Part shown: piece by piece, positions 1-12,004 of the stretch
Position numbering within the stretch: the first letter of the stretch is position 1
Layout: each line of letters opens with the position of its first letter
Position numbers and translations under genes: made by a program
Notes under the pieces: generated by a model
What the model was told of the DNA's origin: nothing
Seen by the model: only the letters and a program-made list of their open reading frames with translations
Database searches by the model: none
NCBI GenBank assembly: GCA_030549775.1
Contig: CM060175.1
Span: forward strand, 40,653,915-40,717,914
DNA length: 64,000 nucleotides
From: Tamarix chinensis
Taxonomy: Eukaryota > Streptophyta > Magnoliopsida > Caryophyllales > Tamaricaceae
Direction of reading: 5' to 3'

Positions 1-759
1 CATTTTACTTTGAGAGGTGTTGAGTCCATTCCATTGGATAATAATAGTGGTTAAGCTGTTTTGTCCCTAATAGGTGTTTTAGACTGTTTCATTGGTTTAA
101 GAATAGCAGGCTTCCTAAACTCAACATAAATAAAAGTTTAGAATACAATATATTTATATAGCGAGACTAACATCAGTATCTATCTGGCATTGTTTATATT
201 ATCATAGTATGCTTACTTTCTGATGTGAATTCATGTATTATGTGTAATCCTACTTCAACCGTACCATTACCTTACTCAGTACATAGTGTATTGATCATCC
301 ATTTCATTGGGGCTGCTCATTCCCATGAGTAGATGACCCATATATATTTATAAAAGTCGAGACTTAGTGGATGATTTTGCAACATTTGATGATTTATATG
401 TGAAGGAGTGATGTTGTTATCAGAGTTTTGGGGGTGAAGTCATGTTATCTAGATGTTTGTTCTATCCGGATACCTTTTTGGAATTTTACATCTATGGTAT
501 CCCTTATTTATTTATTTATTTATTATTATTTTAGACTATTGTACTCGGAGTAAACTTCCAAAATTTTATCTAATGTTTATGAAAGTTCCCTAAATTCCTA
601 TTTATAATGTTTTAATTTCTTATTTGTTTGCCTTATGATTGATGTAAGGGTTGTGTGGTAAGCCAGATGTATGTCATTTCAGCGGTCACACCCAGCTATT
701 TGATAATATGATTCCACATAAAAAAAATATTTTTCACTAGAGATTTTTGGGGTGTTACA
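1..759 (+). mobile_element. Giant-LTR family: 3' part of a + strand LTR, cut by the window edge
   Basis: The segment ends at 759 in GGGGTGTTACA, the reverse complement of the TGTAACACCCC that opens minus-strand copies elsewhere in the window, so this copy points along +. It carries decayed versions of family landmarks: a hairpin-array unit near 33-52, the CAGTACG palindrome region near 277-293 (now CAGTACATAGTGTATTG) and the adjoining CTGCTCATTCCCATGAGTAG near 313-332. No primer binding site follows 759, so this is either a 3' LTR or a solo LTR. The 5' end lies outside the window, so length and target duplication cannot be judged. Confidence 0.75.
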
Positions 760-1042
760 GCAATACCCTAAATTAGTGGTTAAGGGGTTAAGGTTTATAA
801 GAATTGATAAGACTACCTATATCAATCAGGTGTGCCTTCGTTTTAGAAAATTCGTCACTTTTGAAATCTATACTTAAGTATGCTAGATTTAAAGTTGTCC
901 AAGGATGGGTGACCTCCTTGAAATTTTCTTAGAAAGTATGTAAGTGAGGATAAAGCACACTAGAAAATGCTTGTCTTTATATATATGGTCAATTATTAAT
1001 CTCTAATGTTCTCTAAGTAATTACCCACGTCTAGTGGGGGGG
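760..1042. other. Sequence between LTRs; no gene, holds a 5S-like relic
   Basis: About 280 bp between the end of a + strand LTR and the TTGGG target duplication of the next solo LTR. It has no open frame of note. The only recognisable content is the 5S rRNA-like stretch at 874-924. Before the solo LTR inserted, this sequence ran directly into what is now 9518 onward. Confidence 0.5.
874..924 (+). other. Decayed 5S rRNA-like internal promoter region
   Basis: The 16 bases at 903-918 (GGATGGGTGACCTCCT) equal the box C region of plant 5S rRNA. Upstream, TTAAGTATGC at 874-883 lines up without a gap with the TTAAGCGTGC of box A (8 of 10 bases), and the spacing between the boxes is the same as I recall for plant 5S. 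The stretch between is only partly conserved. It is not a functional 5S gene: the 5' half and the 3' end are missing. It could derive from a 5S-containing retroelement such as Cassandra, or from a retroelement leader that captured 5S sequence. Confidence 0.5.
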
Positions 1043-1782
1043 TTGGGTGTAACACCCCAAAATTCACTACTTTTTTTTAAAGCGGAAGTAATTGAATTAA
1101 AACCTGTAAATTCTGGGGATGTTACCACCACACTTAGTACCAAACCAATTCTCTCCGACCGATTCAATACCAAGTGCTAAGTCTAAAGAAAAGGTTAACA
1201 ATCAATTATAAAATTAATACAAACTAAACTTCAAATAATTATTAAACGGTTGTAAAACAAAATCGGAGTACGCATCAAGAATTATAATTTATTTCTAAAA
1301 GAGAATTAAACTTACAACCGATAAAAGGTTCATTAAAATACTCAATCGAGTAATGAATCAGAAAATGGTAAATATTATACCAAAGAAATAACAAAAGGAA
1401 TGAAATCGCGTAAAGAATGAATACGGCCAAAACACTCTCAAACTTCGAGCCAAACATGCTCAACACTCAGCCCCGACTGATGTCTCGCCCACTTGCACAA
1501 GTCAGAAGGGCATGCTACTCCTGGGAATGAGCAGCACCCATAAAAAGGGTGATCAGTACGCTACGTACTGAGTAAGGTAACCGAACACTAAGGCCAACAC
1601 ATAAGTACATAATCCATGCAGAATAATAATAGGGCATAATCACCAACACAATAACATAAAGGCATTGAACGATCAGGAGAAAAACCCAAGATCCAATATA
1701 GTTCAGATTAATTGCTTTATTAATCCTTTATCGAAATATTTTCACACCATACTCTTTATCAAGTCCATACGATTACGGGAAC

Positions 1783-2115
1783 CCCACTATTTTAGCCGGT
1801 AGATCGGTCGCAAGGGTAACATACCCTGCCACTATTTTAGCCGGTGGATCGGTCGCGAGGGTAACATACCCTGCCACTATTATATGTCGGTGGATCGGTC
1901 TGGCCCCTTCTCGTACGGTGTTCCACTATAAGTGATTAGTTTCTTCCCATATCTTTCAACATATAACGTTTTGTTTTGTTGAGCTCGGGATCCCCCACTA
2001 TTATAGCCGGTGGATCGGTCGCGAGGGTACATGCCCTGCCACTATTTTAGCCGGTAGATCAGTCGCGAGGGAAAACATTCCCTGCCACTATTATGCCGGT
2101 GGATCGGTTTGGGCC
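1783..2115 (-). repeat. 3+3 hairpin-unit array in the outer solo LTR
   Basis: Two blocks of three units, each unit reading CCACTATTNTAGCCGGTGG then ATCGGTC on the + strand. Units are separated by short GGGTA..TACCC spacers, and the blocks by about 80 bp containing GTGTTCCACTATAAGTGATT. The same 3+3 layout recurs in the other giant LTRs. CCAC and GTGG within each unit are inverted complements. Confidence 0.85.
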
Positions 2116-2544
2116 CGTCTCAACATCTTCCACTTTACGTGATTAATATCTTAAGTATCTTATTCAAAATCTTTCACCTTGGACATGCATGAGTCATCAC
2201 ACATTACAAATCATAAAATTCCACCATCATAATTACACTTAAATAACCACATACACATGATAACACAAAAACCCTAATCAGCCACCACATACCTCAATTA
2301 ACCACAACAAACTATAGTTAACCACTCCTGTAACAACCCAAAAATTCACTACTTTTTTTTTTTGAAAGCGGAAGCAATTAAAATAGAATCACTTAAAACC
2401 TGTGAATTCTGGGGATGTTACTGCCACACTTAGTACCAGATAAAAGTACAAACGCCCAATTATAGTCCGGATTAATTACTTAATTAATCTTTTTATCGAA
2501 AGTCGATACACACCAAGCCATTTTATCAATCCATGCGAGTACAG

Positions 2545-2890
2545 GGACACCTCACTATTATAGCCGGTGGGCCGGTCACACATAGAGCATCATGCCCTAA
2601 CCACTATTATTACCGGTGGATTGGTCATACATAGGGTACAACCCTAACCACTATTCCTGACCGGTGGATCGTTCTGGTTCCTGCTCGCATGGTGTTCCAC
2701 TGTAAGTAATTAGTATCTTTTAAGAGCTTTAACGATACTGGTTTGTGTTTATTGAGTTCGAGTCACCCCACTATTATTACCGGTGGGCCGGTCACATATA
2801 GGACCTCATGTCCTAACCACTATTATAACCGGTGGATCGGTCGCACATAGGACTACGCGTCCTAACCACTATTCTTGACCGGTGGATCGG
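2545..2890 (-). repeat. 3+3 hairpin-unit array in the inner solo LTR
   Basis: Two blocks of three units with the CCACTATTAT..CCGGTGG core, the second block starting near 2770. Spacers are partly decayed compared with the complete element. Confidence 0.8.
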
Positions 2891-2999
2891 TCTGGACTCG
2901 GCTCAATAATTCTCCACTTTCAAAGATTAGTGTCTTAAATATTTTATTCATAAATATTTTCCGTGCACATACATTTGCCCAGACATGCATGAATAACTC

Positions 3000-3470
3000 A
3001 ATGCAAACCCTAACTCCATGTAAACCACACCTTCATGTAACCCTAGCTCCCATGCAAAACTAACTCCATGTAAACTACACTTACATGCAAACCCTAGCTC
3101 CCATGCGAACCCTAACTCTACGTAACCCATGACTCCATGCAAACCCAATTCATATGCCAACCCTAAATCACATGCAATCCTCAACTCAACATAGATCGCA
3201 TTCCCATACTAACCCTAATTCACATGTAAGCCCTAATTCACATACAAACCTCAACTCCACGTAGACATACTTCCATGCAAACCATAGTACTATACCATAT
3301 CATGCAAAACCAATACCCATACCATATCATGCAAAACCAATACCCATACCCTATCAAGAAAAACCATAACACTATACCCCCTTCATGTAAAACCCTAACA
3401 CCATGCCATTTCATGCAAACTACTAACACCATACTATTTTATGCCAAACCCTAGCAGCATGCAACTCCAT
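3000..3470 (-). repeat. Telobox-rich degenerate repeat, inner solo LTR
   Basis: A degenerate repeat of roughly 18-30 bp with the core CATGCAAACCCTAACTCC on +. It has several ACCCTAA or AACCCTAA motifs (for example near 3005, 3108 and 3393). The equivalent position in the other LTRs holds similar arrays. Confidence 0.7.
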
Positions 3471-3703
3471 CATTATTTTACAATCACATCATGCATGTCT
3501 TGAAACCACATTATACAACAATAACAACATAAATGTACACATGATTCTCATGCCACCATTTATCCACACCAACATACTTCAATCCCATAATCATGCTGTA
3601 TTAATAACAATTATACAACATTCACACGAAATGCACTATAACTAACATCACATGGCATGCATAGCATAAAATCACATAATACAAGTATGGCCTTAGCACC
3701 CCT

Positions 3704-3711
3704 TACCTAAA
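3704..3711 (-). promoter_or_regulatory. Conserved splice-donor-like site in inner solo LTR
   Basis: The sense strand reads TTTTAG/GTAAGG with the first intron base at 3706. It lies about 20 bp downstream, in sense, of the 12-bp palindrome GGAGCATGCTCC near 3726-3737. The same pair occurs in four other independent LTR insertions. Confidence 0.5.
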
Positions 3712-3983
3712 ACGTCACCTATCTTGGAGCATGCTCCTATACCACTTGAGGGCTTTGGTTGGACTCACCTACTATGGGAAAAATACTAGGATTAGGTTTT
3801 CTCTTAAGAATGCTATTATTTCTAACTTACCCCAAGACCTTATTTTTAATTAAAAATTATTATATTAGAATTGACTCTACAAAATACTAGTAGAATATTA
3901 ATAATAAAACTAATGCAGTTCAAAATAAAAAGGTGATATAAGGGTTTCTACCACCCTTCACCAAAATAATATGAGTAAAGATA

Positions 3984-4033
<50 letters not shown>
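3984..4033. repeat. AAT microsatellite
   Basis: An uninterrupted run of AAT units. A similar AAT/ATT tract sits at the matching place in each giant LTR, between the telobox-rich stretch and the GC-rich segment. Confidence 0.95.
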
Positions 4034-4034
<1 letters not shown>

Positions 4035-4873
4035 TCTATAGTAACTAAATTTTATAAATAAAGATAATATCAAGAATAATAATAATAATAATAACAATAA
4101 CAATTATATATAAGCTTTAAAATTTAAAGTGGGGTTTCGACCCTACTTATAACTAATGACCTACTATTTATTAATATTAATAATAAAATTAATAACATAT
4201 ATAATAATATTGAAATAATAAAGATAATGATAATATTATTATTAATGGTTATAAGAACAATAGAAATAATAATACTAAAATACATAAGTGTGAATGTTAA
4301 TACAAAATTAGGGTCTAAGATTTTCCAGAATAATTAATAAAATGTTAATAATAATTATAATATTAATAATAATAAGAATAATGATAATAATAATCATATA
4401 ATAATTCAATTAATAACTTTAAATTCGAAACTAACAATAAAATTATTTTATTACCATTCTCCACCCTGCAAGTACAATTCAGCATAAATTTTATATCAAA
4501 TAATAATAATATTAATAGCAAGGAAATTATTATTATATTCGAATAGTTACTAATAAATAAGATAAAAATGGAATAATTTACAATAAATAGTAAATAATGA
4601 CTAAGGAGGTCTAGGGTTTCACCTTGAGTCGGCAGGAATGGGCGGCACCAACGGTGGTTCACGGCGGTGGCCGGAAAAATGATCTAAGAGGAAAAAAGAT
4701 GAAGAAAAAGAGAGAATGAGTAGGGGAAAATTTAAATAAGGTTTTGATTCGGTAGAGGAGGATTAGAGGGAGTTTTTTGGGTGGTTCAGAGGGCAGTAAA
4801 AGTGGCGGAAACGGCGGCGGACGACGGCTTAAGGGTTTTGGGATGAAAATTCTGGCGAGATGAGCAACAAACT

Positions 4874-4899
4874 TTGCACGGTTATTGAGGCCCGTGCAA
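4874..4899 (-). other. Stem-loop downstream of the LTR TATA box
   Basis: Perfect 8-bp inverted repeat TTGCACGG / CCGTGCAA with a 10-base loop, about 193 bp downstream of the TATA box at 5092-5099 in the sense direction. Counterparts occur at 16843-16868 (perfect 8 bp) and 45879-45902 (6-bp core). Confidence 0.7.
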
Positions 4900-5091
4900 G
4901 AAGAATCGAAGGTTGAAAATGACTTAGTTAATTAGAGAAAATTTCAGGGAAGACATTGGAATGCTGCGGTGGCGCTGAGCTTGGCTATCAGTGGTGAAAA
5001 CGCCGTCTGAAGTTGCGGTGGCGGCAGCCTGCACTTAGGGTTTTAGGTAAGAAAAGAAATCCAAAACTCCTACCATTAGGATATTTATAGA

Positions 5092-5099
5092 TGTTGGAA
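5092..5099 (-). promoter_or_regulatory. TATA box of inner solo LTR
   Basis: The sense strand reads TATAAATA, at the same relative position as in four other LTR copies, about 1 kb from the LTR 5' end. Transcription would run toward lower coordinates from about 5060. Confidence 0.65.
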
Positions 5100-6131
5100 T
5101 GGATAATGAGGAGATGGAGGTCGAGAGGGATGTAGTAAGTGCAAGAATTTGGGTGGCCGGTGGCTGTAATTGATCGGCCATCGTTTGGGTTGCTTCGAAA
5201 TTTCGCGAGGCTGGGGAGAAGAAACGGGCGAGATTTAACGTCCAATAATTATGCCAATTTACTCCTGGAGTTAAGAGGAAGACAATGAGGCAAGAAACGG
5301 CCGGTATTAATCACCGTAGCCGAAGAGGCCATTGATGGGGTCGAAGGTTTCATCGCAGCGATGGGGAAAGACTGAGGGAGAAGGAAGAAGAAAGAAGGCG
5401 GGCCTGTTGGCCGAGGAAGGAAAAGAAAAGGGGAGAACCGAGCGGTTCGCGCGCCGGTTAGGCCCTCACTTAACGAGACGCAGCGTCTCGACATGAAATC
5501 GACCAAAACGCCGCGTCTGGGCGCATGCAGGAAGAAGGTCAGCGACGCTGGGCCGCGGGAGAAGAAAGGAAGAAAAAGGAAAGAGGATTGGGCCGCGTCA
5601 GGCCCATTCAGCGGAAGAAGGAGGAAGAAAGAAAAGAAAGAAAAGGAGAAAAGAAAAAGAAAGAGGAAAAAGGAAAAAAAAAAGGAAGAAAATAAGGTTT
5701 TGGGTTTAAATAAATTAATTAGAATATTTAGGATATTTAAAAATAATAATATTTAAATAAAATAATATTTAAATCCCTTTTTAGGCTAAAATAAGATTTT
5801 TGAAAGATTTTCCATAAATTCTATTTTAATTAGCAAAACACCCAAATTTTCTTCCATTAAATTATTTATAAAAATAATATTAATTTGGAACTATTTTCTC
5901 CTTCTTATTTTAAATAAAATAATTTATTTAGTTAATTCCCAAATTAAAATATTTAATTAGTTAAAATACCCAAATTCCTCCTAATAAAAATAGTTATAAA
6001 TTTATTCTTGATTTATCCTAATTAATTTCCTTTTATTTTAATTAAATCATTTATTTAATTAATTTTTTTATAATAAAACCTCATTTAAATATAATATTTA
6101 AGATTAGAATTTTTTGGGCCATTTCAACTCC

Positions 6132-6760
6132 AAACTCTATTTAACCATAACAACCATAATTAGCCACACCACGCCTTAGTTAATCATAACAAACCACAAT
6201 TATCCACTCCAACCTTAGTTAATCACAACAACCCAGAGTTCATTACTCCAAACCCTAATTTAGTATCTTCCGTACCCTCATAATGCTCTACGTACTATTT
6301 TCCGTCCAAAATAGTTCAACACCCAAATAACACTTACATTACCTCCCTTACATCCCAAATTAACATTGCACACGTAAATTTCATACCCATGCAGACATTA
6401 GTCTCCCCATGCAAACCTTCAAACCTTTTTCATGCAAACCCTAAAATTCCACGTGAAACCCTAAATTCAACCGTGAAAATCCTAATACCACCATTCAACC
6501 ATCAATGCCACCATGGAAACCCTAATACTACCATACACCCATAAATACCACCATACAAACTATAAATACCACCATACAACCTCAATAACATCATACAAAC
6601 CCTAATACCACCACACAACCATAATTACCACCATACAAACCATAATTCCGTCATACAAAACCCTAAATTCAATCCACATAAAACCAAAGATTCACCCATA
6701 CCAAACCTAAATTCAAACCATATAATACCCAAAGATTTTTCCTTACCTTACAATTGATTA
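6132..6760 (-). repeat. Telobox-containing degenerate repeat, outer solo LTR
   Basis: Degenerate units around CCATACAAACCCTAATACC on + with several AAACCCTAA motifs (near 6427, 6458 and 6597). This corresponds to the 43585-44340 array of the complete element. Confidence 0.7.
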
Positions 6761-6761
6761 G

Positions 6762-7013
6762 ATTCTCCCATTCATAACCACAAATTAGATTTTCCCATAC
6801 AGGACCATAAGTTAGATTTTCCCACATAAAATCATAATTTAGAATCTCCCAAGCAAAACCATAAATTGGATTCCCCCAAAAAAATCATAAATTAGATTCT
6901 CCCAATTAAATCATAAATTAGATTCTCCCATATAATATCATAAATTACATTCTCCCAAATAACATCATAAATTAGATTCTCCCAAACAAATCATAAATTA
7001 GATTCTCTCCCAT
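6762..7013 (-). repeat. Minisatellite, about 25-bp unit
   Basis: About ten imperfect units with the core ATAAATTAGATTCTCCCA. I see it only in this LTR copy, so it looks like a local expansion after divergence. Confidence 0.85.
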
Positions 7014-7332
7014 GAAACCCTACATTTTCCATTTCATTTTTCCACCCATAAATCATTAAGATACTTAGGTCAACTCACATCTCTTGGTCAACTTCTTTAT
7101 CCATCCTCATTTTTCTTCCTTTTCCCCAGCATAAATCATATCAAAATCCTCACATGCATGTCTTACAGGGTCACAACACATATTATCATACATAAATAAT
7201 ACACATGCCATACAAAACATACTTCAACTCCACGTCATATCATATACGACATAATTAATAATCACAAACATATAATGCATAGCATATGAAGCACATAATG
7301 CATATAAGCACACAATGGCCTTAGTAAACCCT

Positions 7333-7340
7333 TACCTGAA
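7333..7340 (-). promoter_or_regulatory. Conserved splice-donor-like site in outer solo LTR
   Basis: The sense strand reads TTCAG/GTAAGG with the first intron base at 7335, just after a partly decayed GGAGC..GCTCC palindrome near 7354-7365. Confidence 0.45.
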
Positions 7341-7557
7341 TCGACACCGGTCTTGGAGCACGTTCCTACGCCTCCTTAAGGCTTTGACCAAATAATAACA
7401 TACTAATAAAATAACCTTACCAAAATTCTAACTTTGCTAAAGACAAAAAAATAATAGAGATATTATAAACCTTGATAATATATGGTTAAACACTTTACCC
7501 TAATAATAATAATGATACTAATATAGTAATATCAAAGATAATAAAACTAATATCAAT

Positions 7558-7578
7558 GAGAATATAAATAATAATAAC

Positions 7579-7611
<33 letters not shown>

Positions 7612-7612
7612 C
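7558..7612. repeat. AAT microsatellite
   Basis: A run of AAT units at the same relative LTR position as in the other copies. Interrupted AAT-rich sequence continues to about 7920. Confidence 0.9.
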
Positions 7613-8461
7613 ATATTAATAGTAATAACAATAATAAAATTATTAACAATACTAATGGTAAAATAATTGCATTAATAATAATGGAATAAGAATAATAGAA
7701 ATTCGAAATATAAACTAATAATAATAATTATAATTATAACATATTAATATTAATAATATTAATAATAGAAATAATAAGGGGAATAATAATAAAATTGAAT
7801 TAAAATACAATAGGACTTCATCCCTCAACATAAATAATAATAAAACAATAATACTACTACTAATAATAATAAAACATATTAAGAATATAAATATTAAGAA
7901 TAATAATAATGGTATTTATATGCAAATAATTGAAATAAATTAAATCAAGGCTTATAATAATATGGAAAATGGTTGAGAGGGTCTAGGGTTCAGCCTTAAG
8001 CTGGTGGGGATAGGTGGAACCAGCGGTGGTGCACGGAGGCGGCGGCGGTGGCGGGAAAAAGGGAAGAAACGAGGGAAAGATGGATGATGGGAAAAAGATA
8101 GGGAGAATTGAGGTGAGATAAGAGGTGTTTATGGTTTCCCAGGAGGAGAGGGACAAAATGATGGTGGTGGTGCAGCCAAAGGTGGCGGCGCACGGCGGCG
8201 GACAGAGGTTTAAGGTTTCGGGGTAAAATTCTGGCGAGATGAGCAGCAAACTTTACACGGTTATGGAGGCCTGTGAAAGAAGAATCGAAGGTTGAAAATG
8301 GTTTAGTTAACTATATGGCGTTGTAGGGAAAAAATTTGGAATGTGGCGGTGGCGTTGAAGTTGGCTAACGGCGGCGGAATATGCGTCTGAAGTTGCGGTG
8401 GCCGGCAACTCGGGCTTAGGGTCTCGGGGCAGAAAAACTCCAAAAACTCCTATAACAAGGC

Positions 8462-8469
8462 TATTTATA
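8462..8469 (-). promoter_or_regulatory. TATA box of outer solo LTR
   Basis: The sense strand reads CTATAAATAG. About 183 bp downstream in sense (8251-8280) lies a decayed counterpart of the stem-loop, with mismatches that break two of its eight pairs. Confidence 0.6.
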
Positions 8470-9517
8470 GATTGTAGATGGTATAATAGGGTTTTGGGGG
8501 TCGGCAGGAAATTATGGGGTGCGAGAATCTAGGCAGCCGGTGGCGGATAACGGTCGGCCAACGTTTGGGTTGATTCGATAGTTTGCGAGGCTTGGGAGAG
8601 GAAACGGGCGAGATATAACGGACAATATTTATGCCAATTTATTCCATGAGTAAAGAGGAATACAACGAGATAAGAAACGGCCGGTCAAAGGTCTCGTGGC
8701 CGAAGATGCCATTGACGGGTCGAAAGGTTGCAGCGTAGCGACGGAGTAGGACAGAGGAAGAAGGAAGAAGAAAGGGAGGTGGGCCGGTCGGCCGGGAAAG
8801 AAAATAAAAGGGGAGAACCGGGTGGTTCGCACGCGGGTTAAAGGCGTTTAAATGGAACGGCGTGTCTAGAGGAAAACAAACATAAAACGCGGCGCTAGGG
8901 GAAGGGACGCAGGAGTCGGCCGCGCGGGCTGGGCCGCGTTGAAGGAAAGAGGAGAAAGGAGAAGTGGGCCGCGTGAGAGGCAGCCCAAAAGGGGAAAAGA
9001 GGAGGAAAAAGAAAAGAAGAAAAGAAAGAAAGGGAAAGAAAAAGGAAGAAGAAAAGGAAAAAGAAGAAGGGAAAAGGAAAAATAAGAATTGGTATTTAAA
9101 TTAATTAAAATATTTGATATATTTAAAAATAATAATATTTAAATAAAATAATATTTAAATCACTTTTTAGGCTAAATTAGGATTTTTGAAAGATTTTTCA
9201 TAAATTCTATTTTAATTATTAAAACACCCTAATTTTCTCCAATTAAATTATTTATAAACTTATTATTAATTTAAAACTATTTTCTCATTCTTATTTTAAA
9301 TAACATAATTTATTTAATTAATTTCTAAAATAAAATCCTTAATTTAGATAAAATACCTAAATTTCTCCTAATTAAAATACTTATAGATTTATTCTTGATT
9401 TTCCCTAATTAATTTCCTTTTATTTTAAATAAAGTAATATACTTAATTAACTTTTATAATAAAACCTCATTTAAATATAATATTTAAAATTAGAAATTTT
9501 CGGGGCATTTCATTGGG

Positions 9518-12004
9518 ACATTATAGTTTTGTTACATCCCAATTATTTAAGTCATTTTTTATCCTTTTTTCCATTTCTCTTCTCTTGCTTAATTCTCTTT
9601 ATCTTAGTTCCCAAAAACTTGATCAAAGTGTAATAAGATAATATTTGAAGGAAGTAGTGTTGGTTCTTGATATATTTGTGCTCAATGTTATATTCCTTAC
9701 TCTTGATAAGGGTAATTTTTCTTTTCCTCTGAAATTTCAAATTTTTTTTATTATATTTATATTGTAATTTTTTGGTTATTGTTTTGATATTTTTGTGTAT
9801 TTTGGAAGTTGATCTGAACATAACTTGAGGTGGCCTTAGGGAAAGGCTTTTTATACATTTTTGTGTATCATTGAATCTTCGTAAATCTAATCTCTCATAA
9901 GTTGGTAGTTTTTTTTTGTGTTATCATTTTAAGCTTTTTTAGGACAATGATAATATTAGGTCTCATTTAATGTAAGTTTTGTGATTTTTTTGTGAGAATA
10001 ATGAAGATGTTGAATTATATATTATGTGCAATTTAAGAGCTTCCAATATAATGTATGATACTTTGTTCATATTTAATTAACATGTATGTATCTACTTGTG
10101 TCAAAAAATAAAATTATATGCATGTGATAATAGGTAGAATTGTGATTTATTATTGACGCTATTTTAGGGTTAGGATTCAACTAGGGCATTGTTTTTCCTT
10201 TCCAAACCATTCTCTTGCCATACCTTATATTTTATTTATTTTCTTGCATATTTTACATAGTTTTTGATATATAATGTGCTAAGTGGTGAGCATGTTAGGG
10301 TCTGTTTTGTATGATTATATATTTGTATGCTCTAGGGGTAGAATTCTCATTTTTCTCATCTCATAATTTTTTTTCAACATGTGCATCAATTTTATACTCT
10401 AAATTATTATATATATGTTATACATGAAAGAAAGATTTTTGCAGATACATATGTTTCAATTTATGTGCTTAATATACTAAATTCATCATATCCTATAATT
10501 TATTTTCATGGTAAAGTATTATGATTTATTGGATTTTAACCTTTTCATGAGAAATTTTTAATTATAATAAATTTGGGGGTTTAAATTGGTAAAATTGAGG
10601 TAATTAGGGTTTTAACAGCATTTTGGTCCTTTGTGAGGAGAAGGCACAAAAGTGTGAATATTTTGACTAAGTTGGTTTTAGTTGAATTTTAGTTGATGTT
10701 AATATTGGCCAATAAGTTAGAATAATTAACTAAAAGAAGGATTGTGTTGGTTGATTTGATCATTGTTGGGATATGAAGTGATGCTTAACCTTAGGCCTTG
10801 ATGACCTTAAATTGTAAAGACCCTTGAGGTCTTTTAGATAGAATGGATGGCTTGATTTGTTGTTGTTTTGGGTCGTAGCATCCTTAGATAATAACATTGA
10901 CTTTGAATGCAATGCTAATAAATAAAAGAGAAAGACTTGAATTAGAAAAGAATCTTGTGCCTCAGAATAGGTCCCTGAGTTCATAGTTGGACCTTGAAGT
11001 CAAATGACCCATTTATTCTCTTAGGGACTCACAAACCCTATAGGAGATATTCATACTTAAGGAATTGAGTGCTGATGCTATGTATACATGGCTCATTTCT
11101 TGTGAATTCCTTAGCTTCTTATCTTAGAGGTTAGATATTAACTTTGTTGATTCATCCTTAGTGTCAACACCATAGATTATAGGATTATATTCCTCTCAAA
11201 ATTTAAATTTACCTTTGATTGCATTTGACTTAGAAAACCACATTGGCACCTCTTGGATAATTTGATTAGGGTTGAGTTAAGGGTTTGAGATTGAGTTAGA
11301 GACCTCTAGAGTTGGGTATTGATATGCTTGTTTGTTATTATCATATGACAAGTTATGAAATACGTTTATCCTTGAATGTGTGATCACATGTACTTGTTAT
11401 ATTTTTAAGCATAATTCACATTATTATATGTGTATGTATAAATTGAGTGTGCTATTTATTATGAGGTATTATGATTTACACAGAATAAGGAATTCGTACT
11501 AATACTATCACTTTTTAGATGAGTATGCATGGTGCATGCTTTGGTTAAAGGAATTTTTAGGAACAAAATCCTAAGTGTTAGGAAGACTAGGGGAGTGAGG
11601 GTCCCTGCTTATGTGATTTGTATGACTTGCATTATGGTTTGTAGTTGGGGTAAGTGTAAAGGAAAAGTTGTGTCACACTTTTGGATACTATTCTTTTGCC
11701 CATTTTCCTTTTGACTATTATGTCCCTGATTGTATTTTTTTATTGTTATTGTATAGAAAATGCTATATCAATGAACCTTTATTTACTTTATTGTCTCTTC
11801 TTTCCATTGCTTTGTTTTGAATTGAAATGTTTTGGCTTTAGTACTTAACATAAAGCAGGTAGAGAGACTAAACTTATGTTAAGTGTATTAGTAATATCTA
11901 ATATATTTTTTGTAATTACACTTTTGGAAAATGAAATTTTTATGTAGTGAAAATTGAGCTATTGAGTATTTTGGGTGAATATATTTAGCTCCTAGTTAAA
12001 GGCA
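9518..12004. other. Unassigned AT-rich region
   Basis: About 2.5 kb in which I recognise no gene, tRNA or element boundary. Frames are short and broken. It may be the flank of the LINE relic or an older, unrecognisable element. Confidence 0.4.

Larger units (their letters stand above)
2329..6126 (-). mobile_element. Solo giant LTR (inner), inserted in the outer solo LTR
   Basis: Begins TGTAACAACCC at 2329 and ends GGGCCATTTCA at 6126, 3,798 bp. A perfect target duplication ACTCC lies at 2324-2328 and 6127-6131. Internal order matches the family: terminal stem-loop sequence near 2425, hairpin array 2545-2890, telobox-rich stretch 3000-3470, donor-like AG/GTAAGG at 3706, AAT microsatellite near 3984-4033, stem-loop 4874-4899, TATA box 5092-5099, purine-rich tract 5560-5690. 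No internal region is present. It must be younger than the LTR it interrupts. Confidence 0.92.
1048..9512 (-). mobile_element. Solo giant LTR (outer), split by a second solo LTR
   Basis: Begins TGTAACACCCC at 1048 and ends GGGGCATTTCA at 9512. It is flanked by a perfect 5-bp target duplication, TTGGG, at 1043-1047 and 9513-9517. Removing the nested insert (2329-6131 with one duplication copy) leaves about 4,662 bp. Orientation is minus, matching the complete element at 42157-53833. No primer site, coding region or second LTR is present, so it is a solo LTR left by LTR-LTR recombination. It retains the CAGTACG palindrome (1554-1570), two hairpin-array blocks (1783-2115), a splice-donor-like site (7335), a TATA box (8462-8469) and a purine-rich tract (8990-9085) in its U3. 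Confidence 0.92.

Noticed and set aside
5249..5756. 85- and 87-residue frames in the inner solo LTR, with similar ones at 8629-8832
   Set aside because: They lie in the decayed GC- and purine-rich LTR U3, are composition-driven and are broken between copies.
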